Source: Gammaproteobacteria bacterium (GTDB lineage Bacteria > Pseudomonadota > Gammaproteobacteria > HK1). From it: a DNA stretch of 38,552 nt. A program made the position numbers and the translations under genes. This document shows, piece by piece, positions 1 through 8,792 of this stretch. The DNA is taken from positions 1-38,552 of the forward strand of contig JAJDUQ010000057.1 in NCBI GenBank assembly GCA_022826505.1, read 5' to 3'. The notes beneath the pieces were generated by a model. It made no database searches. It saw nothing but the letters and a program-made list of their open reading frames with translations, and had not been told where the DNA came from. Position 1 is the stretch's first letter; every line of letters begins with the position of its first letter.

Positions 1-135
1 AAATCAATAGGGTAGGTCGGCACTACAGACAGCTTTGGGGGCGATTCCGCGCGCCGGACCTCAATGATTCAATGACTTGGGACGCGGAAAAAAATGAAAA
101 TCGACAGAATCCACGCCGAGTTGGCGAAGTCGGGT
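1..135. other. Probable rearrangement breakpoint that ends the helicase gene
   Basis: Helicase-like sequence read on the minus strand stops making sense at about nt 115-145. The peptide after that point (roughly residues 480-514 of the helicase) is Phe/Ser/Arg-rich and shows none of the late UvrD motifs. The DNA here holds an A7 tract (about 90-96) and is less GC-rich than the flanking gene. I infer insertion of, or deletion against, another element whose body lies left of the window. I do not recognise the element. Confidence 0.35.
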
Positions 136-1567
136 TAGCGATGAGAACCGCGATCTCGCCGGGAGAGAGGCCCTCGCGGACGATGAAATCGACGATCCGT
201 CCCCGGATCTTCCCAGCTTGCGCAGCCCTGCTGGGTGCCGGATCGAACTGGACGTCGTCGCCTTCGTTTTCGGGAGGGGACACTGGCACACCCCGGTACC
301 GCGTATACGCAGCCGTATGGATAGGCGCCGTATTCCGGCAATTCCTTGTCAGAGAAAATGGCTCACCGCTGATCGGAAACGTGGAGGCGCGCGCATAGAT
401 GTTCTGGTTGTCGTCGTAGAAGACGTACAAGGGGCTCCTGTCGTAGTCGGCCAGCAGGAGCTCGATCGGAACCCAGAACTCCTCCCGGAAATCCTGGCCT
501 TCGTCACAGATGATCGCTTCGTATCTCGTTGGAAGAATCTCGGTCGAGTAAGCGAGCGCATTGGGAATCTGCACGTCGTACAGGTCTTGACCTGGGTAGG
601 TGACCTTCGCCTCCGCCACCAAGTCGCGACCCGATTCGCGATTCGCTCTTTCGACCTGCCGATGGCAGAGCTGGTGAAAGCTCACTACATCCAGATTGGC
701 AATGCCAGCGCACAGACATGCCAGATGGTCTGCCAATTGTCTGTTGTAACAAGTGAGAAGTGTCTCGAACCCATCACTTGCGAGACGCCGTGCCTTTTCG
801 AGCGCCAGCAGTGTCTTTCCGGTCCCGGCGCCGCCGCGCACGGCGACACGCCGGTGGGAGCGCACGAAATCGAGCACTCCCATCTGCTCCTTGGTCAGCA
901 CGAGCCGGCGCGCCTCCTGCTCCGCGAGCCGCGAGGACGCCAACGGGGCGACTTCGAATGATCGCGCGAACACCTCGCGGATCACCTCGACGCCCCTGCG
1001 ATTTGGCGGGACCACGTCCCGGGCGTGACCTCCCCAATACGAGAACACCGAATCGATCCACGTCCGAGGGGTCTGAAGTTCTGCGGCCGTGCCGATCAGA
1101 GCAGGTGGCAGGTCCGTTTTACGGAGCGCATTCGCATCTCCGATGTCCGGAAAGAAGACCGCATGTCCTCTCAGCACATTGCCTAGAGACATCGCGCGCC
1201 AACGGCGATTCTCGTTGAGTTTCGCGAGAACGGAGTACTTCGCCCTCCGGGCTTGAGTGAGCGGGTCGCTGATCTCGTGTCTGCGGCCGTGACGGTCTAT
1301 CGAGAACCAATTGTTGGTGGCCGCATCGAAACCAATGCCGCCGCCCTTGACCTCCACGCAAAGATAGCCGCGGGTGGGGTGGCAGATCAGGAAGTCGGTC
1401 TCGCCATCCCGAGCCCGATCCTTCTCGCGACGCAGAATCCAACCAACCTGAAAGAGAACGAGGTAGTCATCGGGAAGGTGATCGCGCAGAGACCGATAGA
1501 CCTTGGCTTCGCCTTGTGACGAGAGGCCGCTCAACTGCTCCTCGGTGAGATCAGGAAGGATCGTCAT
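23..1567 (-). CDS. NERD-nuclease/UvrD-like superfamily 1 helicase, C-terminally truncated
   Basis: This 514-residue protein starts with a NERD-type nuclease domain at about residues 15-130. The visible PD-(D/E)XK-like residues are E20, D58 in GETDFLI, and E72/K74 in VEVKGG. An SF1 helicase domain begins near residue 222, with Walker A GGAGTGKT at 245-252, a Walker B/motif II box DEGQD at 355-359, and an LTRNCRNT arginine motif near 407-414. Motifs V and VI are absent because the reading frame departs from the family at about residue 480 and stops at nt 23. Relatives run on for a further 100 or more residues. The start overlaps the upstream ATPase gene by 17 nt, so the two are probably translationally coupled. 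NERD-helicase fusions occur in phage-defence contexts; here I infer a nuclease-helicase effector. As encoded, helicase activity is doubtful, so the gene may be a pseudogene. Confidence 0.85.
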   Translation of the reverse strand: MTILPDLTEEQLSGLSSQGEAKVYRSLRDHLPDDYLVLFQVGWILRREKDRARDGETDFLICHPTRGYLCVEVKGGGIGFDAATNNWFSIDRHGRRHEISDPLTQARRAKYSVLAKLNENRRWRAMSLGNVLRGHAVFFPDIGDANALRKTDLPPALIGTAAELQTPRTWIDSVFSYWGGHARDVVPPNRRGVEVIREVFARSFEVAPLASSRLAEQEARRLVLTKEQMGVLDFVRSHRRVAVRGGAGTGKTLLALEKARRLASDGFETLLTCYNRQLADHLACLCAGIANLDVVSFHQLCHRQVERANRESGRDLVAEAKVTYPGQDLYDVQIPNALAYSTEILPTRYEAIICDEGQDFREEFWVPIELLLADYDRSPLYVFYDDNQNIYARASTFPISGEPFSLTRNCRNTAPIHTAAYTRYRGVPVSPPENEGDDVQFDPAPSRAAQAGKIRGRIVDFIVREGLSPGEIAVLIANPTSPTRRGFCRFSFFSASQVIESLRSGARNRPQSCL

Positions 1568-4500
1568 CGTCCGGGGCTTCCAGGATACGCATCTGGTACA
1601 GGTTCAGGGGCACGTGCGGCGTGTCCCAATCCTTGTCGTCGAATCGAATGGTCAATTGCTTCGTACTGCCACGCGCAACGACGTCGACGATCTCACCGGT
1701 CCCCAAGCGTTCGTGCTGGACGCGCACCCCCGGGACGAACCGCATTGTTGGATCCGCGCGCTCGTCTGTCGCCGCCTCGCGCCAGTTGCCGTCAAACATG
1801 AACGAAGTGACCTGCATAGCGGGGTTCCGGATGGCGTAGACACGCAAGGACTCGGGATCGAAAGCGAACTCGACCACGTACAGCCAATATTCGTCGCCGC
1901 GATTCTGCGCATTGCTGAACTGGGTCCTCGACAGCCCGACGCCGGTCTGGTTCCACTCGCCCGTTATGCCCTTGACTTCGATGATCCGATCCCCGCCCGT
2001 TAATGGATCGTGGCTGATGATGTCGTACCCGGGATGCCCCTGGGCCATCTGCTCAGCGATGCGTCCACGCTCCTTCTCGTAGGCGCACACCGCGGCGCGT
2101 GCGACGGACTCGACGGCTTGGTTGTGCTCCCACGGGCCTGTCGGTTCTTGGTCGCCTTCCGGGGATTTCGCCTGAATGCCTCGAACGTAAGAGAGCAGAC
2201 GCCGTTCCCACTGCTGCTTGTATTTCGGACGCTCCGTCCTTTTCGGACGTCGCCGGTCCGAATCCAGGCGTCCGTTCCCCTGATCGGGGCGTTGCTTGCT
2301 GTGACCCAAGCCCGCGTCCCCCTGACCACCTTTTTGTCCATCGCCCACTCGGTCGCCGGGATGGTCGCCCGAACCATCAGCTCGCGAGTCAGTTTGGGCG
2401 GCGGTCGGGGCGGATACATCGGTCATCCCATCAGATGTTGGTGCTTCCCGAGTGCCCGGTTCGCCGAGTTCCTGGGAGGCCACATCAGCGGGGTCTACGG
2501 CGGGTGGATCCTCATCAAGGCCCGGGACGCCGGCATCCGTCAGTTCGAGGTGCGCCTCTTCCACCGTCATTCCCATCAAGGGACGCACTCCCAATGCCAG
2601 CTTCGAGATCTCGATTCCGGTGGCCCCGCGCATGAGCTGATGGAATATCGCGTTCAGGATGGATGCCCAGCTTCGGTCGTTGATGGGCCGTCGGATCGTC
2701 AGGCGACGTTCCTTGATGTCGTAGAAGGCGTCGACCAACTTCGGAGGGGCGAATACAGGATCGTTGAGCAACGGGACGGATGCCTCGATACGGACGACAT
2801 CGTAACTGACCGCATTGATCTCGGAGAGGGCGTCGCAAACCGAGACCTTGACGGCAACCGGCTCGTCGTGCAGTAGACGGGCGAATATGTCCGTTCGCTC
2901 CCTGAGCTTCTCGGCATGCGCGGTTTCATCCTGCATCTCACCGTCGAAGAATTCGAGCGAGACACTCGCGCTTTCGCTCAGTCTCCTGACTCCCAGCTTC
3001 ATCGCCAATGGGCTAGTCTCAGCGGGTAGCCGGCACAGGGCCCGGTCGAGCTCCTGGTCAAAGAATTTGGCGAGCCACTCGCTGTCGTGGAGCAGGATCT
3101 CGTCCGGGTGGGTTGCCATGCCTCCAAGATTGAGGATGGTCGGTGCCTCGCGCAGACGCCGCAGGTCGTCCGGTGCACACTCGTCCTGATCGTGCGCGTC
3201 CGCCACGTTGGCAAGGCACGTGTCGTAAATTTCCCGGTCTGCGCCGGTGACCGGCGCGCAGCGTTCGAAGTGGGCGCCCACGATATCAAGCAGGATGTCG
3301 ATGTAGTCGGAACACTCCGGCGCGTCCTTGACGCCGATCGCCTTGAACAGCGGCGTGAAGGACCTGAGGCTCGCTGGAATCGTGAAGGCGTACCGGCCGA
3401 GCTGTTGCGAAACCCAGTACACTTGGTTGGTCCGGACGAACGTGCCTTGGCCTTCTACGTAGATGCATGCGGTCCCGGCGAGTGTCGATACCAGGGGATC
3501 CGAAACCTGGGCACGTTCGTTCAAGAACTGGTAGGTGGATACGTGCGGCCCGTCATTTTTCTTCATGCAGTGCTTCAGGTGCTCGATGACCAGTTCCGTC
3601 GAGGGGTTGATCGTGATTCCGAGGGCTTCCAGCAGACCGGTCTGTAGCCGTGCCGGGTTCCGGAATTCCAGGATGGATGCCTGAGAGCGGAAGGCATCGG
3701 CGCGATATGGCGCGTACACAGAACCCGGAACGTGCCAGTTCTCTGCATCGCCCTGCGCCGGTAGACAGGGACTGGAGCGAAGGGCACCGATGGCCTTGCG
3801 AAATGATGGATCCTCCTTCCACTCGTCGTAGTAGTGGTCGCACAGGACATAGAAAGCCTCGCTGCTCGCCTGTTTCGCATCGTCAGTCGGCCGGAATTCA
3901 TCGGCGATTTCGAGAATCCGGTCAGCAAGGTGTCCGGGCGTGGCCGACTGGAGGATTCCAATCTCGTCAACGAAGGCGCGAACCGAAGGAGCATTCGGTA
4001 GACGGTTATCGTCCAGCCAGAGATGGGTTGCATCGCCGAGTGCCTTCACCAACACATCCGACCGCCGGTAGGTTTCGGCAGGTCGGGACCAGCCGCCGTC
4101 CTGGGTGGGGATAATCGGGAGGGACGCCAGAATCCGGCGCGGGTCGACTTCGTCTATCAGCACCGAGTGAGTCGCGAGTTCAGTGATCAGACTCCGGTAC
4201 TTCGTCGGATCTACGGGGCCGTCTTCGTCGAAGAAGTTCGGGAGCACGGTTTCTACGTAGGAGACGATCGTCTGTGTTCTGACGCCGAGCTTCGTCGAAA
4301 CGAAATCGCGGGCACGACCGAAAAGGACCGACGTGTCGAGCAGGTTGGCCTGCCCGGTGGGATCGGTGAAGTCACCTGGAAGCAGTGCGTCAGTGGCTTT
4401 GACCAAGCCACGGGCCGAACGCCAGATCGGCAGACCGGCCAAGGTTTCGTACACGTCGGGATCGACGTTGCCATCATCATCGAGGTCCGCGAACAAGCCG

Positions 4501-6299
4501 TAGAGGCCGCGCAGCGCCTCCGATTCAACGGCGATGACGTCTTCGACGCGCTCCGAGGCGAGTCTTGATCCAATGTGGGAAACGACTGTTTCGAGATCCA
4601 AGCGACGAACGAAGCGACCAAGCCTCGGAAAGTCGAGAAAGTGTCGCGATGCAAGCGCGAGTCCCGGGAGCAGCGCCGCGACCCGATGGATGGTCAGAGA
4701 TGGGGGAGCGGCATGGGACTCGTCGATCGCGACGGCACATAGCTTCTCGGTGACCACGAACGGCAACGACCGCAATCGACGAACAGCACGATCAGGGACG
4801 GAGTTTGGATTGACGGAATCCGGGAGTAGTTCGCTGACGAGGCTCCACAGGGGCTTGTAGAAGGCTGTCAGCCTGCTCTCGTCGACCCGTGTCGCCTGCA
4901 CGGCCAGTGGGACCATCGCGGAATTCAGCAGGTCGACGAGGCGATCAAGCGTGAGAATTGTCGCCCCCAACTGGTCCATCGCGATACGAAAGGGGCGAAG
5001 CTCTTCGGATGCGAGTCTGCCGTCGATTTCGTGCAGCGCGTTTGCCTGATCGGTCGTCAGCGGGTTGGGTGGAAGGAAGACTTCGTCCGGTCGCCGGATG
5101 GTCCCGTCCTGCGCCTGGACGATATCCGCCCGCGTCGCGGTGGCCTTCAGACGTTCCCACAGGTGCGTGTAGCACGCCGGGTGGCCCGATGGCCTCGATG
5201 CCAACTCGTAGGCCTTGCCGATGATCTGCCAGAGCGGGACGTGCCCGAGCATATCCAGCAACCCTTCAGGGTCGCGTGCGATTTCCTCGGCCCCAGCTTT
5301 CACGAGCATCTCGTTCCAGGCCTGCTCGTGCTGGTGGCCCTTGAAAATCACCGCTTTGCGGTCCGACTCGGGGAAGAAGTCTGCGTTGATGTGCAAAGGC
5401 AGTCCCGACGTCTGCTCGGTGGGCAGGAACGCGTAGAGCAAACCCTCGGTGAGAGGTTGGGGGTCGGTTCGGAGACCAATGCTCACCTCGGTCCTTCGAT
5501 CGAGTGACTGGAGTTGAGGGTGCGTAACGCACAGGTGCTTGGCAGCCTCCGCTGCATCGGTGCGAAGGATGTGCCACTGCTGAACGTCGCCGCCCGGGCG
5601 GAAGGTGACGATGAGGTCTGACTCGTCGCCGCGGTCCAGATCGCAGCCCTGCAACAGGGCTCCTTCTCGGCGCACCTCCGCGACGCGCACATGGCGCAGA
5701 AAAAGCAGGCTCTGCTGCAGCACGCGTCGAAAGTCCTCGGCGAGCCGGTCGATGTGGGCAGTAGTGACGTGGGAGACGCCCATTCCCCGGCGCGCCGCAG
5801 AATTCGGGTCCCGAGCCCATGGCAGAAGAAACGTCGTCCCAAGGGGGTCGTCGCGGAGTTCTTCGATGGACCATTCCCCCGCCTCGGGCACGAGAGTGAG
5901 CTTGATGCCCGAAGAGCGGATCTCCGGACGATCCGTTATCTGGTAGGCCGAGAGGAAACCGATGCCGAAGCGCCCGATGTTTTCGCTTTGGAATAGCTTG
6001 CCACCGCTACCCACGTCCGTGATGCGGTGGTAGTCGCAGTTGTAGCCTGTTTCCGCTTCGAAAACGCATGGGCTGGATTCCAACGCGCCACAGTATGTGA
6101 ACGCACCGCTGTTTCTCACCACGAGGCCGTCATGGGTAAGGTCAAAGACGATCTTGTCGGCCTTCGCGTCGTCTGCGTTCTGAATGAGCTCCAGGGCCAT
6201 CACGTCGTAGCCCTGGAGTCCGGCCAAGTGGCTTCGGATGTTGCCGAGAAGGTTCGCGGTGTACGAACCGCGCTTCCCGGATCTGGTTGGCTGGTGCAT
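1551..6299 (-). CDS. Sacsin/HSP90-type GHKL ATPase with DUF3883 nuclease-like domain and Tudor-like tail
   Basis: This very large protein has 1582 residues. The N-terminus is a GHKL ATPase: the N-box reads ELIQNADDA (E38, N41, D43), followed by VGSGGK at 97-101 and NIGRFGIGF at 107-115, the sacsin-like pattern. A long, mostly helical middle region without recognisable motifs follows. A low-complexity Gly/Asp/Arg linker at about 1290-1365 leads into a DUF3883 domain with GYDI (D1426) and IIEVKG (E1441, K1443), which matches a PD-(D/E)XK core. Residues 1520-1575 (GVRVQHERLGTGEIVDV and on) resemble the Tudor/SH3 tail of PcrA/UvrD helicases. The ATG at 6299 has AGGAG seven bases upstream. It is the first gene of a two-gene operon with the NERD helicase. 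Its codons look less GC-biased than those of the flanking catabolic genes, suggesting transfer. A defence role is inferred. Confidence 0.85.
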   Translation of the reverse strand: MHQPTRSGKRGSYTANLLGNIRSHLAGLQGYDVMALELIQNADDAKADKIVFDLTHDGLVVRNSGAFTYCGALESSPCVFEAETGYNCDYHRITDVGSGGKLFQSENIGRFGIGFLSAYQITDRPEIRSSGIKLTLVPEAGEWSIEELRDDPLGTTFLLPWARDPNSAARRGMGVSHVTTAHIDRLAEDFRRVLQQSLLFLRHVRVAEVRREGALLQGCDLDRGDESDLIVTFRPGGDVQQWHILRTDAAEAAKHLCVTHPQLQSLDRRTEVSIGLRTDPQPLTEGLLYAFLPTEQTSGLPLHINADFFPESDRKAVIFKGHQHEQAWNEMLVKAGAEEIARDPEGLLDMLGHVPLWQIIGKAYELASRPSGHPACYTHLWERLKATATRADIVQAQDGTIRRPDEVFLPPNPLTTDQANALHEIDGRLASEELRPFRIAMDQLGATILTLDRLVDLLNSAMVPLAVQATRVDESRLTAFYKPLWSLVSELLPDSVNPNSVPDRAVRRLRSLPFVVTEKLCAVAIDESHAAPPSLTIHRVAALLPGLALASRHFLDFPRLGRFVRRLDLETVVSHIGSRLASERVEDVIAVESEALRGLYGLFADLDDDGNVDPDVYETLAGLPIWRSARGLVKATDALLPGDFTDPTGQANLLDTSVLFGRARDFVSTKLGVRTQTIVSYVETVLPNFFDEDGPVDPTKYRSLITELATHSVLIDEVDPRRILASLPIIPTQDGGWSRPAETYRRSDVLVKALGDATHLWLDDNRLPNAPSVRAFVDEIGILQSATPGHLADRILEIADEFRPTDDAKQASSEAFYVLCDHYYDEWKEDPSFRKAIGALRSSPCLPAQGDAENWHVPGSVYAPYRADAFRSQASILEFRNPARLQTGLLEALGITINPSTELVIEHLKHCMKKNDGPHVSTYQFLNERAQVSDPLVSTLAGTACIYVEGQGTFVRTNQVYWVSQQLGRYAFTIPASLRSFTPLFKAIGVKDAPECSDYIDILLDIVGAHFERCAPVTGADREIYDTCLANVADAHDQDECAPDDLRRLREAPTILNLGGMATHPDEILLHDSEWLAKFFDQELDRALCRLPAETSPLAMKLGVRRLSESASVSLEFFDGEMQDETAHAEKLRERTDIFARLLHDEPVAVKVSVCDALSEINAVSYDVVRIEASVPLLNDPVFAPPKLVDAFYDIKERRLTIRRPINDRSWASILNAIFHQLMRGATGIEISKLALGVRPLMGMTVEEAHLELTDAGVPGLDEDPPAVDPADVASQELGEPGTREAPTSDGMTDVSAPTAAQTDSRADGSGDHPGDRVGDGQKGGQGDAGLGHSKQRPDQGNGRLDSDRRRPKRTERPKYKQQWERRLLSYVRGIQAKSPEGDQEPTGPWEHNQAVESVARAAVCAYEKERGRIAEQMAQGHPGYDIISHDPLTGGDRIIEVKGITGEWNQTGVGLSRTQFSNAQNRGDEYWLYVVEFAFDPESLRVYAIRNPAMQVTSFMFDGNWREAATDERADPTMRFVPGVRVQHERLGTGEIVDVVARGSTKQLTIRFDDKDWDTPHVPLNLYQMRILEAPDDDDPS

Positions 6300-6509
6300 T
6301 CCCGCTCCTGACTCCCGAGGCCAGTAATTCTCCGTCGCAGTCGGTTACCGCCCGGAAATGGGGATCGGCTTGGGCGGCCATCCCTCATGTCGGTACGCGG
6401 AGCGACAACTACCGTTGATGGCCCTCGACCCACTCCCAGCGATGATGATTATCAGGTGACCGATCGTACCGCGCGGTGTTATGCAACGAATCTACCAAGC
6501 GTCGCGTGG

Positions 6510-6690
6510 AGTTGCCCCGCTTCCGTGGACACCTTCAGACTGTGCAGAGGAGGTGTTCGCAATGGTAAAGACTCATCCACCGTATGCGCCTGAGTACCGG
6601 CGCTGGATGATTGAGCTGGTTCGAGCCGTGCGCACTGCACAAGAGTAGTCCCCGGAGCTCGAGCCGTCGGCACGATATGCGCGAATACGT
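6510..6690 (+). mobile_element. Decayed left end of an IS3-family insertion sequence (orfA start)
   Basis: An ATG at 6562, with AGGAGG at 6549-6554, opens a 28-codon frame starting MVKTHPPYAPEYRR and continuing with IELVRAVRT. This matches the start of IS3-family OrfA (transposase helix-turn-helix subunit). A TAG at 6646-6648 interrupts it. The same frame goes on with LEPSARYAR, recalling the FEPSA segment of OrfA, and runs into the CoA-transferase gene. The sequence just upstream (about 6510-6545) looks like an IS terminal region. No orfB remains. The rest of the gap between 6300 and 6510 should hold the promoter of the ATPase operon, but I could not assign hexamers. Confidence 0.6.
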
Positions 6691-6717
6691 GAAAATGCGC
6701 TCGGGAGGATGACACCC

Positions 6718-7929
6718 ATGCCTGGTCCGTTGCACGGTTTCAAGGTGGTCGATCTGACGTCCGTGGTCTCCGGCCCGGTCGCGACGCAAACGCTGGCCGA
6801 TCAGGGCGCGGACGTGATCAAGGTCGAAGCGCCGCGCGGAGACCATGCCCGACACGTGGCGACGCGCCGGGGCGACTTCTCGGCGGCGTTCCTGAACAAC
6901 AACCGCAACAAGCGCTCCGTCGTCCTGAACCTGAAGCACCCCGACGGGTTGTCGGCCTTCAGGCGCCTCGCCGGAGACGCCGACGTGCTGGTGCAGAACT
7001 TCAGGCCCGGAGTGGCCGAGCGGATCGGCGTCGGGGAGGCCGACATTCGCGACGTCAATCCGGAGATCGTCTACGTGTCGATCGCCGGCTTCGGATTCGA
7101 CGGGCCCTACGCGAACAAGCCGGTGTTCGATCCGCTCGTGCAGGCGGTGTCGGGTCTCACCACGGTGCAGGCCGGTTCCGACGAGCTGAGACCGCGCCTG
7201 GTACGCACCATCCTTCCCGACAAGCTGACCGGCATCCAGGCCGCCCAGGCCATCACCGCCGCGCTGCTGGCCCGCGAGCGCACCGGCAGGGGCCAGCACG
7301 TGCGGCTCTCGATGCTCGACACCGTGGTGTCCTTTCTCTGGAGCTCCGACATGGGCGGACACACCTTCGTGGGAGAGGAAAATGAGCGGGAACGCGCCCA
7401 GTCCTGGATCGACCTCATCTACGAGACCCGGGACGGCTTCATCACCGTCGCCGTGAACCAGAACAAGGAATGGGAACGCTTCGCCCATGCGGCCGAGCGA
7501 CCGGAGATACTGGACGACGAACGGTTCCGGACCCCGGAGGGCCGGGAGCGCTTCAAGAACGAGCGCCTCGAGCTGATCCAGTCCGTACTGAGGAACCGGA
7601 CCACGGCGGAATGGATCTCCCGCCTCGAGTCCCATGACGTTCCGTGCGCACCGGTGCTCACCCGCCGCGAGATGATCCGGCATCCGCAAGTCCGGGCCAA
7701 CCGTCTCATCGTGGAAACCGACCACCCGGAGGCCGGCCGACTGCGCCATACCCGCACCCCCGCACGATTCTCCGTCACCGAGCCGGAACATCGCCGTGGA
7801 GCGCCGTTGCTCGGTGGGCACACGCGCGAGGTCCTGCGCGAGCACGGATTCGACGATGACGAGATCGCCGCCCTGGAGGCGAGCGGCGCGGCGGTGCAGG
7901 CGGGCGGCGAGGGGGGTCGAAATGATTGA
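6718..7929 (+). CDS. CaiB/BaiF (family III) CoA-transferase
   Basis: The enzyme transfers CoA between acyl-CoA and a free carboxylic acid. It shows the family start (FKVVDLTSVVSGP), ADVIKVE, the NNRNKRS and LNLKHPDG segments, and a GFGFDGPY motif. The LPDKLTG box carries the probable catalytic aspartate, residue 168 from this start. Its length of 403 residues is normal. I chose the ATG at 6718 because GGGAGG at 6703-6708 lies 9 bases before it, whereas the in-frame ATG at 6709 abuts that site. The next gene, a glutathione S-transferase, starts 8 bases inside its end, so the two are co-translated. The acyl substrate cannot be read from the sequence. The frame upstream is continuous with the decayed IS3 orfA, so the original promoter may have been displaced. 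Confidence 0.9.
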   Translation: MPGPLHGFKVVDLTSVVSGPVATQTLADQGADVIKVEAPRGDHARHVATRRGDFSAAFLNNNRNKRSVVLNLKHPDGLSAFRRLAGDADVLVQNFRPGVAERIGVGEADIRDVNPEIVYVSIAGFGFDGPYANKPVFDPLVQAVSGLTTVQAGSDELRPRLVRTILPDKLTGIQAAQAITAALLARERTGRGQHVRLSMLDTVVSFLWSSDMGGHTFVGEENERERAQSWIDLIYETRDGFITVAVNQNKEWERFAHAAERPEILDDERFRTPEGRERFKNERLELIQSVLRNRTTAEWISRLESHDVPCAPVLTRREMIRHPQVRANRLIVETDHPEAGRLRHTRTPARFSVTEPEHRRGAPLLGGHTREVLREHGFDDDEIAALEASGAAVQAGGEGGRND

Positions 7930-8647
7930 CTTCCACTACTGGCCGACGCCGAACGGCTGGAAGGTGTCCATCCTGCTCGAGGAGCTCGCGGTCCCCTATC
8001 GGCCGATCATGGTCAACATCTCGAAGGGCGAGCAGTTCACCCCCGAGTTCATGGCCATCAGCCCCAACCATCGCATGCCGGCCATCGTCGACCATGACGT
8101 GGAGGGCGAGCCGGTGCCGGTATTCGAGTCCGGCGCGATCATGCTCTACCTCGCGGAGAAGCACGGCAGGTTCATGCCCGACGACCGGCGGGGCCGCAAG
8201 GAGATGATGGAGTGGCTCTTCTGGCAGGTGGGGAACCTGGGACCGATGGCCGGTCAGTACAGCCACTTCGTCAACTACGCCCCGGACGAGCAGGCGTACT
8301 CCCGCCGGCGCTACAAGAACGAGTACCACCGGTGCCTGGGAGTCCTGGATCGGCGCCTGGAGCGACGGGAGTACGTCCTCGGAGACGACTACACCATCGC
8401 CGACATGATCTGCTGGCCGTGGGTGCTCATCGCGAAGGCCATGGGGCAGCCGCTCGACGAATTCCCGAGCGTGACCCGCTGGCGCGGCGTGGTGAAGGCG
8501 CGGCCCGCGGTCCGGCGAGGGGTCGATCTGGGCAAGGAGTTCCGGCGTTCGGCGCCACCCACCGAGGAAGAACGCAGGGTCCTGTTCAACCAGACCGCGC
8601 ACACCGCGGGCGAGCAGGCATCGGCACGACGGCGGGCGACACCGTAG
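7922..8647 (+). CDS. Glutathione S-transferase family protein (Nu/YghU-YfcG-like)
   Basis: This 241-residue protein has an N-terminal thioredoxin-fold GST domain at about residues 1-85. The glutathione-site signatures visible are YWPTPNGWKVSILLEEL, NPNH-like SPNHRMPAIVD, and ESGAIMLYLAEK. An all-helical C-terminal domain follows, with the DYTIADMICWPW segment typical of the fold near residue 155. The spacing resembles bacterial YghU/YfcG disulfide-bond-type GSTs. The ATG overlaps the stop of the CoA-transferase gene by 8 bases and has a G-rich ribosome site just upstream. The pairing suggests thiol-dependent processing of a CoA-linked or electrophilic substrate, which is inference. A decayed copy of its C-terminal coding region is present at 9562-9655. 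Confidence 0.88.
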   Translation: MIDFHYWPTPNGWKVSILLEELAVPYRPIMVNISKGEQFTPEFMAISPNHRMPAIVDHDVEGEPVPVFESGAIMLYLAEKHGRFMPDDRRGRKEMMEWLFWQVGNLGPMAGQYSHFVNYAPDEQAYSRRRYKNEYHRCLGVLDRRLERREYVLGDDYTIADMICWPWVLIAKAMGQPLDEFPSVTRWRGVVKARPAVRRGVDLGKEFRRSAPPTEEERRVLFNQTAHTAGEQASARRRATP

Positions 8648-8792
8648 CGCGGCGACGGAGCTCCAGCCGCGCGCGAATCGGAAGCCGGACGATCAGCTTC
8701 GCGACCTCCACCTGTGTACCGCACGGTAACGCCCTGTTGTGGGTGTCCTTTCCGGCGCAGCACGCACGAGCTCGACCGCGGGCGCAACACCC

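Noticed and set aside
6709..6717. ATG 6709 as start of the CoA transferase
   Set aside because: It directly abuts the GGGAGG site; ATG 6718 has proper 9-base spacing.
8717..8728. TACCG-CA-CGGTA inverted repeat between gst and vapC
   Set aside because: Arms of 5 bp and no T run; position suits a terminator but it is within chance at this GC content.
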